This document shows, piece by piece, positions 1 to 11,989 of a stretch of DNA of 64,000 bases (position 1 is the stretch's first letter; each line of letters opens with the position of its first letter). Both the position numbers and the translations under genes were made by a program. This stretch comes from Mesorhabditis belari (taxonomy: Eukaryota; Nematoda; Chromadorea; Rhabditida; Rhabditidae), in NCBI GenBank assembly GCA_958450365.1, contig CAUEEP010000758.1:881565-945564 (forward strand). Direction: 5' to 3'. The notes under the pieces are model-generated. The model searched no databases. It had not been told where the DNA came from and saw only the letters and a program-made list of their open reading frames with translations.

Positions 1-59
1 TATTGGCCCCCCAATCCCCCCAATCTCCGTCATCAACTTTATTCAGCTGCCCCTTCCAT

Positions 60-450
60 GCTGCTCTCGTGACTCAGCTGGTAGCCTCCCAGTCGACCGC
101 CCAGTCAAAGGTTTGGGTTTGAGTCCCCTCCCAGTTTTCTCTTTTGTCAAATCAATCTCTTTTTGTCCTCATTAATTCCCGACTGCCCCTCATGAACACC
201 ATTCGGCGCCCTCTCAAATCTGCTCTCATGGCTCAGCTGGTAGCGTCCGCGTCTCTCAGTCGACCGCCTGGGTTCGAGTCCGTCCTCACTTTTTCTCTTT
301 TGTAAAATCCCTCATTAATTCGCGGCTGTTCCCTGATCAACGCCATTCGGCTGCTCCCTTCAGCCTGCTCTCATGGCTCAGCTGGTAGCGCCCTCGTCTC
401 CCAGTCGACCGGCTAGCTAAACGCCTGGGTTCGTGTCCGGCCCCAGTTTT
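60..450 (+). repeat. three tandem tRNA-like repeat units
   Basis: Three head-to-tail copies (about 69-135, 225-288 and 370-446) share a box-A-like TGGCTCAGCTGG and a box-B-like GGTTCGAGTCC at tRNA spacing. They are separated by similar linkers, so the period is about 145-156 bp. The acceptor ends do not pair, so these are tRNA-derived (SINE-like) repeats rather than functional tRNAs. The second copy has the best box B; the third carries an insertion between the boxes. Confidence 0.6.
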
Positions 451-823
451 TTCTTTTGTAAAATCCCTCGAACAAAAGTGATCTCTTTTCTGGTAAACGC
501 CATTAACTCGTCGTCTCAACTTGTTTCATAATCTCAAAAAACCCATTGTGAGGTCAGAATTTCCCTTTGGTTTTCCCAAAAAAATTCAAAAATCCTTTAT
601 GTGAAGGGATATTTCATTGGGCGGAAAAATGCCTTTCTCAAACAGTGATTTATTATTTTTTTTTTGTCCCCAAGGTATTCGATTTTACGAATTTTCAAGT
701 GAAATCTTAGAATTTCCATATGCATCGGTTGTAGAATGCACTTGTAAGGAATTTGAACTCATTTTTTTGCTTTCTAAAATGCAATCTTGCTAGCATAAGC
801 TCACTATGCAAATGAAGAAATCG

Positions 824-948
824 AGTGCTCCGGAAAGGAGTTTCTTTGCTCCAGGAAGGAGTTTCTTTGCTCCAGGAAGGAGTTTCTTTGCTCCGGAAAG
901 GAGTTTCTTTGCTCCGGAAAGGAGTTTCTTTGCTCCAGGAAGGAGTTT
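824..948 (+). repeat. 21-bp minisatellite
   Basis: Six copies of a 21-bp unit containing GGAGTTTCTTTGCTCC. Because 21 is a multiple of three, an open frame of seven-residue repeats (SFFAPGR) runs through it, but nothing around it looks like a gene. The rest of 450-1490 is AT-rich and I see no feature there besides the nlp-5 promoter side. Confidence 0.8.
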
Positions 949-1493
949 GTTTACAGATTTTGATCTATTGACAACTTCTACTTCTATGCTTTTTATTTTT
1001 AAGTCTACCAGAAATGGTGTGTTTAGCGGACAAAGTACACCTGCTAAAGCACAGCTTGTTTATTACCTTTCCGACTACGGTAGAGATTGAATTTGGAAAG
1101 GGAAAAGTATTGGGAATCTTTTAGTGAGATCTTTGCTTTGAATGGTTGCATTTTATTGGGGATTTATTAGTGAGATATTTGCTTTAAATGTTTGCATTTG
1201 TCATTTGTCTGATGCAAAATTTGAAGACATTTTTCTTGATTATGACTTGATTCCTTTCAAAGAGATCCTACTAAAATAATGTAATGTTAAAGTATTCCGA
1301 ATGGCTTTAAAATTGTTAAAAACCTTTAATAAGATGCAATTTTCGAAATTTTCGCACAATTTTCGGTGATTTTCTTACATGTTTTTTACTTTTTGTTTTA
1401 CTTGACTTGAGTCATTTCTCTTTTTTGATTACTTTTCTAGAATTTGTCAAAAGCAATTATATCAATTCAATCGTTATTTCCCGCTTTTCAGGT

Positions 1494-4400
1494 ATGCTAA
1501 ATGCAGTGCTCTTTACCCTCATTTTTGGCGTCATTTCGGTGTTGACTTTAGAAGATGAGGTAACAAAAAAAAAAGCATTAAAGCATTAGATTATCAGAAA
1601 AAATAATGTCAATTTTACAGAATTCTCCTTTAAAATCGGCTATGACATCGATGGATAGAGGTTAAAAATTTCAATTTCTTAAAAGAAAGAAAGTATAAAA
1701 AGTTTTTTGCAGATAATGATTTCATGAAAAGAAGTGACTCACTTTTTGAGCCATTAACCCTCTACAAAAGGTAGGGATTAAAGAAAATTAGGGCACAATT
1801 TGTATACAAATTGTATTCAAATTGTGTATCCAAATATTTTGACTATAACCTTTACATTTAGATACTATTCTTTGGATACTCTTGGCGGATTGGGACTCGG
1901 GAAGAGGGCAGAGGAGAGACGCCAAGCAAGCCCGTACAAGTGAGCTGAAAATAAGAATACAATAAATACCGTAAATACTGTAATAGTGCCCCAACGCCCA
2001 TAATGACGGTGCGGAGTGTTGCGTAGTCTAGCATTGAACGAGTTTTTCTCGACACTGGTTTAGGCTACAATTTTCGTTTAGGTTTTCAAAAAATAGCCCT
2101 GAATTTCAGGTATTTTTTTGATACCTAAGCGCGCATTGTAGCTTAAACCAGTGTCGAGAAAAGCGCGTTCAAAGCTAGACTACGCAACACTCCGCGCCGT
2201 CATTTATCTTTGGTATCAAAAAATAGCTGAAATTCAGGGCTATTTTTTGATACCAAAGACGCATTTTTTGAAAGTACGGGCGCTTTGAAAAAAATGAAAT
2301 ACTAAAAAAGTTTTACGACTACGCGACTGTACGGGGGTACTATTACAGTATTTACGGTATATATATATATATGTCGTAGCCGTTTACGAAATTCAGCCGC
2401 TAACGAATGAGGGTATTTCCGGGCATCCAATCAAAAAGTCATCCACATAAAAAATTTTCATAATACATATATTTTATAATAAATTTTTGAAATTAGCTCA
2501 TTTGGTTCAGTAGAAAAATTTTTTTGAGCCCCCAAAGTTTAGGTTCAAAAATACCCTAAAATGGCTATAAAAAATTTTCTACTCAGCCAAAAAACTTGCC
2601 TAATAGCTCATTTTGTAGCCAATTTGATGTAGTTTCTTAAAGTAAAGCTACATTGTACATTTGTTTTTCAAAGCTAGGAGAAAGAGGGCGAGGAACGACT
2701 TCACTTGAACTCGGTCGCTGTTTTCACATTTGAGAATTGCCCTGAATTTGTTCCTCGCCCTCTTTCTCCTACTTTCAACGAAAAATTGTTTTAGATCGCT
2801 TTACTTTAAGAAACTACATCAAATTGGCTACAAAATGAGCTATTAGGCAAGTTTTTTGGCTGAGTAGAAAATTTTTTATAGCCATTTTAGGGTATTTTTG
2901 AACCTAAACTTTGGGGGCTCAAAAAAATTTTTCTACTGAACCAAATGAGCTAATTTCAAAAATTTATTATAAAATATATGTATTATGAAAATTTTTTATG
3001 TGGATGACTTTTTGATTGGATGCCCGGAAATACCCTCATTCGTTAGCGGCTGAATTTCGTAAACGGCTACGACATATATATATATCTAGAACGTTAAAAA
3101 TCCAAGTTTTCTTGCTATATTTTGTATTTATTGTTGATCCAATAGATCCAGATAAACAGCGTACTTTGTGCTTGTCGAATCCGGTAAACGCTTCCCCTTT
3201 AGTGTCCTCGAATGTACTCTTAGTGTACTCAAAAGAAACAAGGATTCTCTGCATTAGTAGATTTATATTTACGGGCGCTTTTTTTTTTTTTTTTTTTAAA
3301 ATACCGACTGGGGCTACCAGTGGTGAATTTATCGCATACACGAAATATATCAATCACAATACAACGACACACACAATACTAGGCTATATCTTAACTTAAC
3401 CCACGTCATGACAGACGGCTCCCTAACCCTAAGCTCAATGGGGAACTAAATAGCTTTTTTGGTGGTGAAGGGAAGATGACGATGAAGGAGTGGCTTGTCA
3501 CTTTAAAGAACTGGGGCCACAACCACCAGACTGCCCTCCAGAAAACCTCTCAACCCGAAGGGAAAGGAAATCCGAAGGGGGTGACCATGTCGCATGTGGG
3601 GTTCGAACCCTCGACCTTCCGATTAAGATAAAAGACACTTAACCAGTCAGCCACACGTGCTTTGCGAAAAATGAAATACTAAAAAAGTTTTGCGACTACG
3701 CGACTTTACGGGGGCGGTGGGGTACTATTACAGTATTTACGGTATACATAGTCCATACCCTGCAGTAATCCTACCATAAGCCTAACGCAAATCCTACAGT
3801 AGTCTAGCTTTGAACGAGTTTTTCTCGACACTGGTTTATGCTATAATGCGCGTTTAGGTATCAAAAAATAGCCCTGAATTTCATCAAGTGAAATTCTTTC
3901 ATCAAGAAAGATCATCAAGTGAATGAAGCAGAAAAAGAACACGTTTATATGAGATTTTTAACGAAATAGTATAGTTAACTCCCTCTAGATCTGGTGTAAT
4001 AGGTAGCACAGTTGCTCGGTGAGGGAAAAGTCGCGGGTTCGAGTCCCCGCAGCGCAAAACTTTTTGATCTGCCCTAGTTTCAACACGGAAGGATGAGCTT
4101 TGCAATGCTGGCTAAGGTACCTACCGTAAATACTGTAGTACCCCACCGCCCATAATGACGGTGCGGAGTGCTGCGTAGTCTAGCTTTGAACGAGTTTTTC
4201 TCGACACTGGTTTATGCTACAATGTTCGTTTAAGTATCAAAAAATAGCGCTGAATTTCAGCTATTTTTTGATACCTAAGCGCGCATTGTAGCTTAAACCA
4301 GTGTCGAGAAAAGCGCGTTCAAAGCTAGACTACGCAACACTCCGCGCCGTCATTATCTTTGGTATCAAAAAATAGCTGAAATTCAGGGCTATTTTTTGAT

Positions 4401-5134
4401 ACCAAAGACGCATTTTTTGAAAGTACGGGCGCTTTGAAAAAAATGAAATACTAAAAAACTTTTGCGACTACGCGACTGTACGAGGGCGGTGGCGTACTAT
4501 TACAGTATTTACGGTAGATACCACTATTCTATTATCTTGAAAATGAATGATATTTTAGAATTGCACGATTCGGTCTTATCGATGATTCGCGATACAAAAA
4601 AGCGTTCAACTCGTTGGACAGCTTGGGTGGTGAGTGCTTGAAAGTCTATTAAATAAATATAAATATTAATGATATTAAATCATTATTAAATCATTATTAA
4701 ATCAATATTAAATCAATATTAAATCAATATTAAATCAATATTAAATTTAAATTCTATTAAATTAATCATATCTTCATGTTTATATTTTTAGAATTATATT
4801 AACAATTACATGATTTGTAGTGATGTTTTAATCGAGTTTAAATTAGTGAACCAAGGCTGGGTTCTTGGGTGGCTTGGAATAAAGCCAAGCTAGACTTTCT
4901 AGTCATGGCTTTGATGGCTTTAATCCAGTCTATCTTTTGTAGAGTTTCTTTTGAAAAACTTTTGATCACTTTTAGCTAGCCAATCGTATCAGCTAATCAA
5001 TTCCTAAATTTTCCCATTTTCCCACAGGAATGGGTCTTGGAAAGCGTTCCTCGAAAAAGCTGATCGATTTGAAGCGCGACTCATCACTCAACTATTTCGA
5101 CAGTCTTGGCGGGATTGGATTGGGAAAAAAGTGA
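1494..5134 (+). CDS. nlp-5: NLP-5-like neuropeptide precursor
   Basis: Exons 1494-1559, 1621-1660, 1713-1770, 1862-1939, 4559-4629 and 5028-5134 give 139 aa, with all phases agreeing. The start was chosen because a TTTTCAG acceptor ends two bases before the ATG (likely trans-splice site) and the first 22 residues form a signal peptide (MLNAVLFTLIFGVISVLTLEDE region). The secreted precursor contains three amidated-type peptides bounded by basic residues: YYSLDTLGGLGLG-KR (exon 4), AFNSLDSLGGMGLG-KR (split by the last intron) and SSLNYFDSLGGIGLG-KK at the C-terminus. These match the C. elegans NLP-5 pattern (FDSLGGMGLG). Processing would be by proprotein convertase and amidation at Gly. AATAAA lies at 5243-5248. 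Intron 4 is 2.6 kb and full of repeats, while the other introns are 50-400 bp. Assignment to nlp-5 rather than another GL-amide nlp gene is by peptide motif only. Confidence 0.85.
1967..2359. mobile_element. MITE family 1, copy A
   Basis: Bounded by TACCGTAAATACTGTAATAG and its inverse, with TA at the outer ends. It contains an internal palindrome built on GGTATCAAAAAATAG and a CGCGTAGTCGCAAAA segment. No coding potential. It lies in intron 4 of the neuropeptide gene. The same element recurs at 4122-4516, 10048-10313, 10332-10602, 20537-20808 and 63475-63740, with fragments at 3668-3744, 3798-3882 and 22455-22560. Confidence 0.85.
2360..3085. mobile_element. foldback element with 340-bp arms
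   Basis: Left arm from about 2360 to 2700 is the near-perfect reverse complement of about 2745-3085, starting and ending in TATATA runs. Only the central 50-60 bp is unpaired, and there is no open frame. It directly abuts MITE copy A. A large hairpin inside an intron. Confidence 0.9.
3280..3487. repeat. dispersed repeat, copy 1
   Basis: About 205 bp beginning after a T-run with ATACCGACTGGGGCTACCAG. It is almost identical to 6155-6355. The neighbouring tRNA-like stretch at 3595-3665 is present only here, so the second copy is shorter. The poly-T end hints at a reverse-transcribed (SINE/LINE-tail) origin on the minus strand, which is inference. Confidence 0.7.
3595..3665 (-). repeat. tRNA-like relic
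   Basis: On the minus strand: GGCTGACTGGTTAAG (box A) and GGTCGAGGGTTCGAACCCC (box B) at tRNA distance. The acceptor does not pair. It lies in intron 4 of the neuropeptide gene. Confidence 0.5.
3985..4057 (+). repeat. tRNA-like relic
   Basis: CTGGTGTAATAGGTAGCAC followed by GCGGGTTCGAGTCCCCGC. The T-arm is intact (five pairs) but the anticodon and acceptor arms are not. It lies in intron 4 of the neuropeptide gene. Confidence 0.5.
4122..4516. mobile_element. MITE family 1, copy C
   Basis: Full-length copy with both terminal inverted repeats, inside intron 4 of the neuropeptide gene and 42 bp from exon 5. Very similar to copy A, including the internal palindrome. Confidence 0.85.
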
Positions 5135-5387
5135 ATGAATTGGGGGAATTGGGGGCATTGTTTAGCAAAGAAAAACAGGATTTCAATTGAATCTCTTGAA
5201 CTTTTGTAATTCATTCACATGTTTTCTTTGTTTTTTTCTATGAATAAACATTTGTGATCTACGATTTATCACAATATTTTTGAGAAAACAAAAAAAAAAT
5301 AGAAATTACAGAATGAGGCAGAATAACGGAGGCACCGTTTGAGCGTCGTATACAGATACCAATAAAAATTAAAGATACTCAGTTGTT

Positions 5388-5954
5388 TCTTTTCGCGCCA
5401 GTCCCTTAAAATCGCACGTTAATAGGAATCTCATTGAAGAAAAACATCTTACTAGGGAATGTTGTTAACTTATCGTGGCTTTTGACTCGGGAAATAGCCT
5501 ATTTGATGCAGTTTTTCACGCTGATTCCGAATCTGCAATCAGTTTTTGCCAAACGCTTCCCTATCGCGAGATATTGCTCATAGTTCATAAAATGGGCGAA
5601 AAGAGTAAAAGAAAGGTTGTCTGATATAGACAGACGACTCGAACCCTCAGGTCCAAAAGACCATACGCCCGGCAGACGCACGCACTAACCACTACACCAC
5701 CGAAACCTTTGACTGGAGACAGTGCGTCGCCTTCATAAAGGAACCCTAAAAACTTGTATGCCAAATATCTCGCGATAGGAAAGCGTTTGGCAAAAACTGA
5801 TTGCAAATTCGGAATCAGCGTGAAAAACTGCATTAGATAGGCTATTTCCCGAGTTAAAAAACCACGATAAGTTAACAACATTCCCTAGTAAGATGTTTTT
5901 TCTTCAATTAGATTCCTATTAACGTGCGATTTTAAGGAACGGGCGCGAAAAAAG
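5388..5954. mobile_element. foldback element enclosing a tRNA-like sequence
   Basis: Arms of about 190 bp (5388-5578 and 5755-5954) are reverse complements, e.g. CCTTAAAATCGCACGTTAAT against its inverse. The loop holds a minus-strand tRNA-like sequence (about 5636-5706) with GGTGGTGTAGTGGTTAG and GAGGGTTCGAGTCG. It occupies most of the 1.3-kb gap between the convergent neuropeptide and D2HGDH genes. No protein coding seen. Confidence 0.8.
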
Positions 5955-6154
5955 CGGCGCGCCGGGCTTTCTAAAGCGTGGATACGTACCGTACCCCGCA
6001 CAAAATTCTCCTTTTGCCATTCTTTTCATTTGCTTTCATTCCTTCATTCGGAAACTTTGTCTGTCTTTGTCTTTCTTTCGTCCGTGCAGAAACTTATAAT
6101 AAGTTAAAAAGCATTTCTTAGTTAGAGGCGCTGCTGTTTTTGGCTAAGTGTTTT

Positions 6155-6355
6155 TTTTTTAAAAAAATACCGACTGGGGCTACCAGTGGTGAATTTATCG
6201 CATACACGAAATATATCAATCACAATACAACGACACACACAATACTAGGCTATATCTTAACTTAACCCACGTCATGACAGACGGCTCCCTAACCCTAAGC
6301 TCAATGGGGAACTAAATAGCTTTTTTGGTGGTGAAGGGAAGATGACGATGAAGGT
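6155..6355. repeat. dispersed repeat, copy 2
   Basis: Second copy of the 3280-3487 repeat, again preceded by a T-run. It ends abruptly at GATGACGATGAAGG, just downstream (3' side) of the D2HGDH stop. Confidence 0.7.
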
Positions 6356-6445
6356 TTAAATAAAATTTGTAGATTTTTGAAATTTTAGGTTTCTGATTGG
6401 AATTTTATGAATTTCAACAATGAATAAAAATTCAATAATAAGAAT

Positions 6446-9400
6446 TTATAGAAATTTGTATGGATTGAGGATTTCCCTTGGATCGAAAAGGGTTTTGAGT
6501 GATCGAATGAGATTTCGTTCTTCCGTCGATTTCCCCAAATTCACATATGGACGTTTTAGTTGACCTGGAGGGTTTTTTTTTAATTTTAAAGTACAATTTA
6601 CTATAATTCAGCCAGATTCAACTAATGAGCTTTACAAAATTGAAACTATTGTTGTTGTTGATTCTATTGTTGATTTATATAATTCACAACTATTGTTGAT
6701 TCATATAATTCACCAATTCCGTGCTCGGCTGAAATCGATCCCCCGTGTTTTACAACCCACTCGTAGACGAAAGGATACAACCTGAATAGAAAAAAAAGTG
6801 AAAAAATTTCTCCAAGTGGAGTCGAACCAGAGACCCTCTGCTTTGTATCCTAGCTCACTACCACTTAGCCACAACCCCCTTATCGGCCCTATCAGTAAAC
6901 TCGACTATGATGTCGCTCATCTTTAAAAATTGAAAAATTTCTTTTAAAACACTATTCTTATTTTTATAAAAGTTAGAGCTCATAACTTTTGATAGAGTGT
7001 TATTTTTAAGAAAAGAAATAAATATTCGGATTGAGCGTGAAATTCTACGTGGAATGCTCTATGACACATGTCATTTTCTTTCATTGTGAGGGTTTAAATT
7101 TTAAAATCTTTAAAAATCTCTTCTTCTTCCCTATTTTTTTCAGATTTACCTCTTAAAAACCTACATTTTATACACTCTATCAGCATTTTCTTTTGTTGAT
7201 GTGACATTGAGATGACTGTTCCCATCGCCCATATGCCCATAGCAAACAACTCGTTTCGCCGCTCCACCAACTCGAGCACGAACCTCTTAAAACAAGAAGA
7301 ATTTCAAATTTCAACGATATTTTCATTTAAAAACCTTCAGTGAGTTGATAAAATGAATGTAATGGCAGTGAGAAATCGTTTTTGAAAACGATTCCATCTA
7401 ATGTAAGCGCGATAGTGGCTGATTCACGAAGACGCCACATCAGACGATGTTCTTCAGCGGATTTCGCCTAAGATTCAATCATTTCTATACTTTTATACAA
7501 TTCTTTCACTAAAGTTCTTAGTAAAAGTTAGTGATCGTTTTTTTTCTTAAACCATTTTACATTGTACCAATAGCCGTCGTAGCCGACCGGACCAGGAGTC
7601 TTGTCTTGTCTCGTCTTGTCTTGTCTCGTCTCGTCTTGTCTTGCCTTGTCTCGTCTTGTCTTGTCTTGTCTTGTCTCCTACTATTTTTTCAACCCCCCTC
7701 CTGCCTGCCCGACTATTACAGACTACACTACTATTACAGAAAATACGGTAATTAAAATCTACTCCTTTCTAAACTTTGATATAAACTTTAATATAAACTT
7801 TTTCTAGAATATCGTCAAAAGCTGTAGCTCCGAGCTGTAGCTGTAGCTCCGAACCGACCGGATAGGAGTCTTGTCTTCTAGTCTGTAAGGTTCGACTAGA
7901 AGACAAAGGTTCGATCCCGGTGGCCAGAAAGATTGGTTCTTTTTCTTATCATTATGAGTTTTTTCTTAACGACATTTGGGTAATAGGGATAACTAAAAGT
8001 CAAAATTTCCTCCGTTTTGTTGTAATTGATTATTCGTGTCGAATACCGTATTCTCTCTAATAGTAGTGCGCACTACTATTTTTTGAACCCCCTCCTGGAC
8101 CGCAATACTATCAGAGAGTGCACTACTATTAAAGAGTGCACTATTATTAGAGAGAATACGGTAAATATCCTTTTACCTGAACCCCATCATTCGCCAATCT
8201 TTCACTTAAACAATACTCCAAAAAATTGTCGACTTTCTCCCGATCGTGATCGATATTTGTGCCTAAAAATGATTGCAGATTCAAGGCTTTTAATATAGTA
8301 TTATAGTTATTAGAGTATTACAGCACTACAGTATATTATTACGGTTATATTACTCACCCGAGGTCTCAACAAGGATGTTGAAGCGCGGATTCGTCTTGAT
8401 CACATTCGAGAATTGCAGATTGTCCTAGAAATCCTTTGAGCTCTTTTATTTTAAAGTTTTATTCAAATTTCAATAAAATATTAGAAGATTTAGGCTTTTT
8501 ATCGAAGAATTAACTGCTTTATTTTAAAGTTTCATTCAATTCAAACCCACTTCAAGCACCCCAATCGTTTCCCTGTCCATCAGCTCGAAAGACGAAAGAA
8601 TCTCGCCGAGTTTCGTCTTGGCAATGCGCAGAATTTTTCGGCATTCATCAAAAGTGTTAACTCCTGAAAAAAAAACGATAATAGATAATGGTGAGACGAA
8701 TATTAGAAGATTTAGGCTTCTTATTGAAGGATTAACTGCCTACCAAGCATCGCACTTTGAACACTGATCGGTTTCGTCACACACGTCATCTTCACTCCGG
8801 TGATCACACCGAGTTGCCCCTCGGAACTAGAAATGGCTAAAGTAGATCACTAGAGACCACTAGAATGTCTAAAGTAGATCACTAGAGTCCACTAGAAGGT
8901 CTAAAGTTTGAAAAATATTCCCGCATATAGAAATGCTTTCAACTCAAACTGTCAAAGAGCTTTTACTTTACCCTAAAAACAAATGATGAGCATGTAGTGA
9001 TGTGTTGTCTTTTCTCAGTTCACTCCCAAACTCCACGAGTGATCCCTTAGCGTCGGGGAGAACCTAAAGAGAAAGGTTCATGCTAGTATTACAGTATATC
9101 GTAAACGTAAATGTAAAACGGCTATAGGAGCGTCGTGTTTAAGTTTACTCTCAAACAAACGCTCATATCTTGACACCAGTACGTTTGTTTCTGCAAGTTT
9201 ATATGTCAAATTAGAGTAGAGAGAATGGGTGATTTTTTGAACATATTTTTTTGCTTAAAAAGGTTATTTCTATTATGTGTGAGCTTTTGGTTAAAAAAGC
9301 AAAACGTTTGGCCGAAGGTGGATTCGAACCCTTGAACCCTAGCACTCGGTTCGAGCGCGCTAACCATTCGGCCATGACATGGCGTGGGAGATGACATTTA

Positions 9401-11320
9401 TTTTTAACTTTAACCAGTGATTGAAAAATGATTGAACAATGGAAAAAAGCGCCGATTTTCAATCCTTTTGCTAAGCGCTGGTTAAAGTTAAAAATTTATG
9501 TTCTAATTTGACGTGTCCAGTGGCCGAGTGGTTAGCGCGCACCAACTGCTAGAGGTGAGAGGTCGAGGGTTCGAGTCCGCCTCCACCGAAATTTTTGTTT
9601 TTTACCAAAAGCTTACAATAGAAATAAGCACTAAGGAAAATAAGCATTTTATTACTATAAAATGCAGTAATACAATACAGTACTTTTCATAAAGTACACT
9701 AAACAACAAACCACGCGTAGCCCAAGTAGATGTGAGTGAAGACTTCCGTATCTCAAGAGGCGAATTCCACCTGCACACGTCGACAGATTTCCTCCAATCA
9801 GACAAGATCCCTGGAAATTAAAGATCAAAAACTATTTAGATATACGAAAATATCTAATGAATATAGTTTTTTTTTAAACCTTTGCTCCCAAATCGAAGGG
9901 CATCATGTAGCCGAATTCGCCGACTTTTCCTTCTAATTCTTCCAGCACGTGGCCAACATCACAGGATAGGACTCCTGGATAGATTAGAATATAGATATTA
10001 TATAGTACAAATATGTACTATAGAATATAGATATTAGATAGTACAAATACCGTAAATACTGTAATAGTACCCCACCGCCCATAATGACGACGCGGAGTGT
10101 TGCGTAGTCTAGCTTTGAACGCGTTTTTCTCGACACTGGTTTAAGCTACAATGCGCGCTTAGGTATCAAAAAATAGCCCTGAATTTCAGCTATTTTTTGA
10201 TACCTAAACGATTGTAGCATAAACCAGTGTCAGAAAAACTCGTTCAAAGCTAGACTACGCAACACTCCGCACCGTCATTAGGGCGGTGGGGTACTATTAC
10301 AGTATTTACGGTAGTAAAGCATAGATATATATACCGTAAATACTGTAATAGTACCCCACCGCCCATAATGACGGTGCAGACTGTTGCGTAGTCTAGCTTT
10401 GAACGAGTTTTTCTCGACACTGGTTTATGCTACAATGTTCGTTTAGGTATCAAAAAATAGCCCTGAATTTCAGGCTTTTTTTTGATACCAAAGACGAATT
10501 TTTTGAAAGTACGGGTGCTTTGAAAAAAATGAAATACTAAAAGCTTTTGCGACTACGCGACTGTACGACGGGGGATGGGGTACTATTACAGTATTTACGG
10601 TATGTACTATAGAATATAGATATTAGATAGTACAAATATGTACTCATACCTGTATCCGGATCAAAATCGAATTCGCGATTCATTCTCCTCACCGAAAGAA
10701 TCACCTCGTCGTGTACGGGGATCCCGCCACCGACGAGTCCTGTGTTACCAGCCTGAATATTGATTACAGTAGTTTATTTATGAAAATGTCTTTTAGAAAT
10801 CTTTCTACAGCTACAGTACTCCAAAATCCACCAAAAATACCTGCGGAACAACGGCTATTCTTCTCTCGTGGCAGTGTCGAAGAATAGCGGAAATCTCTTC
10901 AGATGTTGACGGCAATAAAACGCAAGCACCATTTCCTAGATTGTACGATTGTTAAAAATCTTTGCTTAAAAATAACCTGAATACCATTTTGTCCAATCTT
11001 TATTGAACGAATCGATCTCTTCTGTTTTCACATAAGATTTTCCGAGAATTTTCTCGAAATTCTTGAGATCCGCATCGTTTATTCGAGCATAGCGGGTATC
11101 CCTTGGTGGAGTCTGTAATCATCTTCACATTTATTTCTCTTCGTTTCTCTAGCTAATGCTTTCTAAAAGGCAAATAACTTAGAATCGTTTATCCTCACAA
11201 AAGATTACTTTTAAAATAGATCTCTTTTAGAAGCAATCATTACGATCATCGATCAAAATGATCATTGCAAACCTGTGACGCAAAACGGAGTCCTCTTGAA
11301 AGTCTTGATGGCTTCAACAT
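6446..11320 (-). CDS. D2HGDH: D-2-hydroxyglutarate dehydrogenase, mitochondrial
   Basis: Fifteen exons: 11273-11320, 10977-11112, 10841-10935, 10650-10752, 9880-9974, 9712-9810, 8972-9063, 8744-8826, 8551-8663, 8358-8424, 8177-8262, 7335-7467, 7165-7285, 6714-6781 and 6446-6564. They give 485 aa (human about 521), with every phase matching. It oxidises D-2-hydroxyglutarate to 2-oxoglutarate using FAD in mitochondria. Exon 1 is a short basic presequence ([16 protein letters not shown]). The FAD-binding domain shows [29 protein letters not shown] and [11 protein letters not shown]; family members usually have PQGGNTG, so Gly to Ala is unusual. The C-terminal domain carries the metal-ligand motifs [11 protein letters not shown] and SAEHGIG, and the protein ends [12 protein letters not shown]. 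Introns hold MITEs, tRNA-like relics and a CTTGT minisatellite. The C. elegans counterpart is dhgd-1. The acceptor of exon 13 (TTTTAAG) is weak but fixed by phase. Confidence 0.96.
6802..6874 (-). repeat. tRNA-like relic in D2HGDH intron 13
   Basis: Minus-strand GGTTGTGGCTAAGTGGTAGTG with TCTGGTTCGACTCC. Box A and box B are present but the acceptor is unpaired. Confidence 0.5.
7599..7676 (+). repeat. CTTGT-type minisatellite in D2HGDH intron 11
   Basis: Tandem CTTGT/CTCGT pentamers for about 78 bp. A tRNA-like relic with box B GGTTCGATCCC and a small hairpin follows at about 7860-7930. Confidence 0.75.
8044..8163. mobile_element. MITE family 2, short copy
   Basis: Starts TACCGTATTCTCTCTAATAG and ends in its inverse. 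Only 120 bp, with the GCACTACTATT motif repeated internally. It sits in D2HGDH intron 11, only 13 bp from exon 11. Related copies lie at 13736-13962, 14065-14253 (left end missing) and 14377-14588. Confidence 0.75.
9300..9595. repeat. pair of inverted tRNA-like relics
   Basis: A minus-strand tRNA-Ser/Leu-like sequence (about 9304-9378, GGCCGAATGGTTAGCGCGC and GGGTTCGAATCC) faces a plus-strand one (about 9514-9590, GGCCGAGTGGTTAGCGCGC and GGGTTCGAGTCC). The stretch between them contains a further inverted repeat based on TTTAACTTTAACCAG, so the whole is a foldback with a tRNA-like module in each arm. It lies in D2HGDH intron 6. Confidence 0.6.
10048..10313. mobile_element. MITE family 1, copy D
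   Basis: Short copy with both termini, inside D2HGDH intron 4. The internal half carrying CGCGTAGTCGCAAAA is missing. Confidence 0.85.
10332..10602. mobile_element. MITE family 1, copy E
   Basis: Second copy in the same intron, 18 bp from copy D. It has the complementary internal structure. The flanks contain repeated TATTAGATAGTACAAATA, so a local duplication accompanied the insertions. Confidence 0.85.
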
Positions 11321-11989
11321 TTCAAGTTCACAATAAGTTCCAGGTAAATTCCAGGTAAATTCCATCACTGATATCTCTGAAATCGAATGTAAATCGTTTA
11401 CAGTAAAGAAACGGGATGAGTTTTGGTGTGTAGTTTTGAAAGAGAACTGGAAAAGAGGCATTGGCATGGACGTCGATGGACTCCTTTTCCCCGCCATTCT
11501 CACATAGCCAAAAAGGTCGTATAGAAGAGAGAATAGAGGACAGAAAAAAGTGCGGTTTTCTCTGAAATCTCTCAAATTTCTCACATATCTAGGGAGAGAT
11601 TCCCAATTGGGCAGAGCAGAGTGTCTCCTCTCCTAGTCCCCAGCCTCTTTTTCCTATTCCTTTACCAAAGCCCTAGTCATCTTTCTTTTGTCTAGTCATT
11701 CTTATGATACTTTTCTTAGATTTTAGATGGTTTTACTTCAATATAATCATTTATACTACTTTTATTTCTTCTTATTTCTTCCTTATTTCTTCTTATTTCT
11801 TCTCATTTCTTCTATAATTTCATCAATTTCTTGTCTTTTTTTCAGCGAAAAGAATCGAATTTAAAAGCGAGTCAATATCGGGATAGCATTAAGTTTTTGT
11901 GGAAATTGAATCAGATAAAACGACATGATTTTTCTGATCTTTCTGATCTTGTTTCCTTCAAACGATCAGATTATTTGTTGCTAGAGGAT

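Noticed and set aside
3036..3399. Overlapping open frames on both strands
   Set aside because: They cross the arm of a foldback element and a dispersed repeat, inside the neuropeptide intron.
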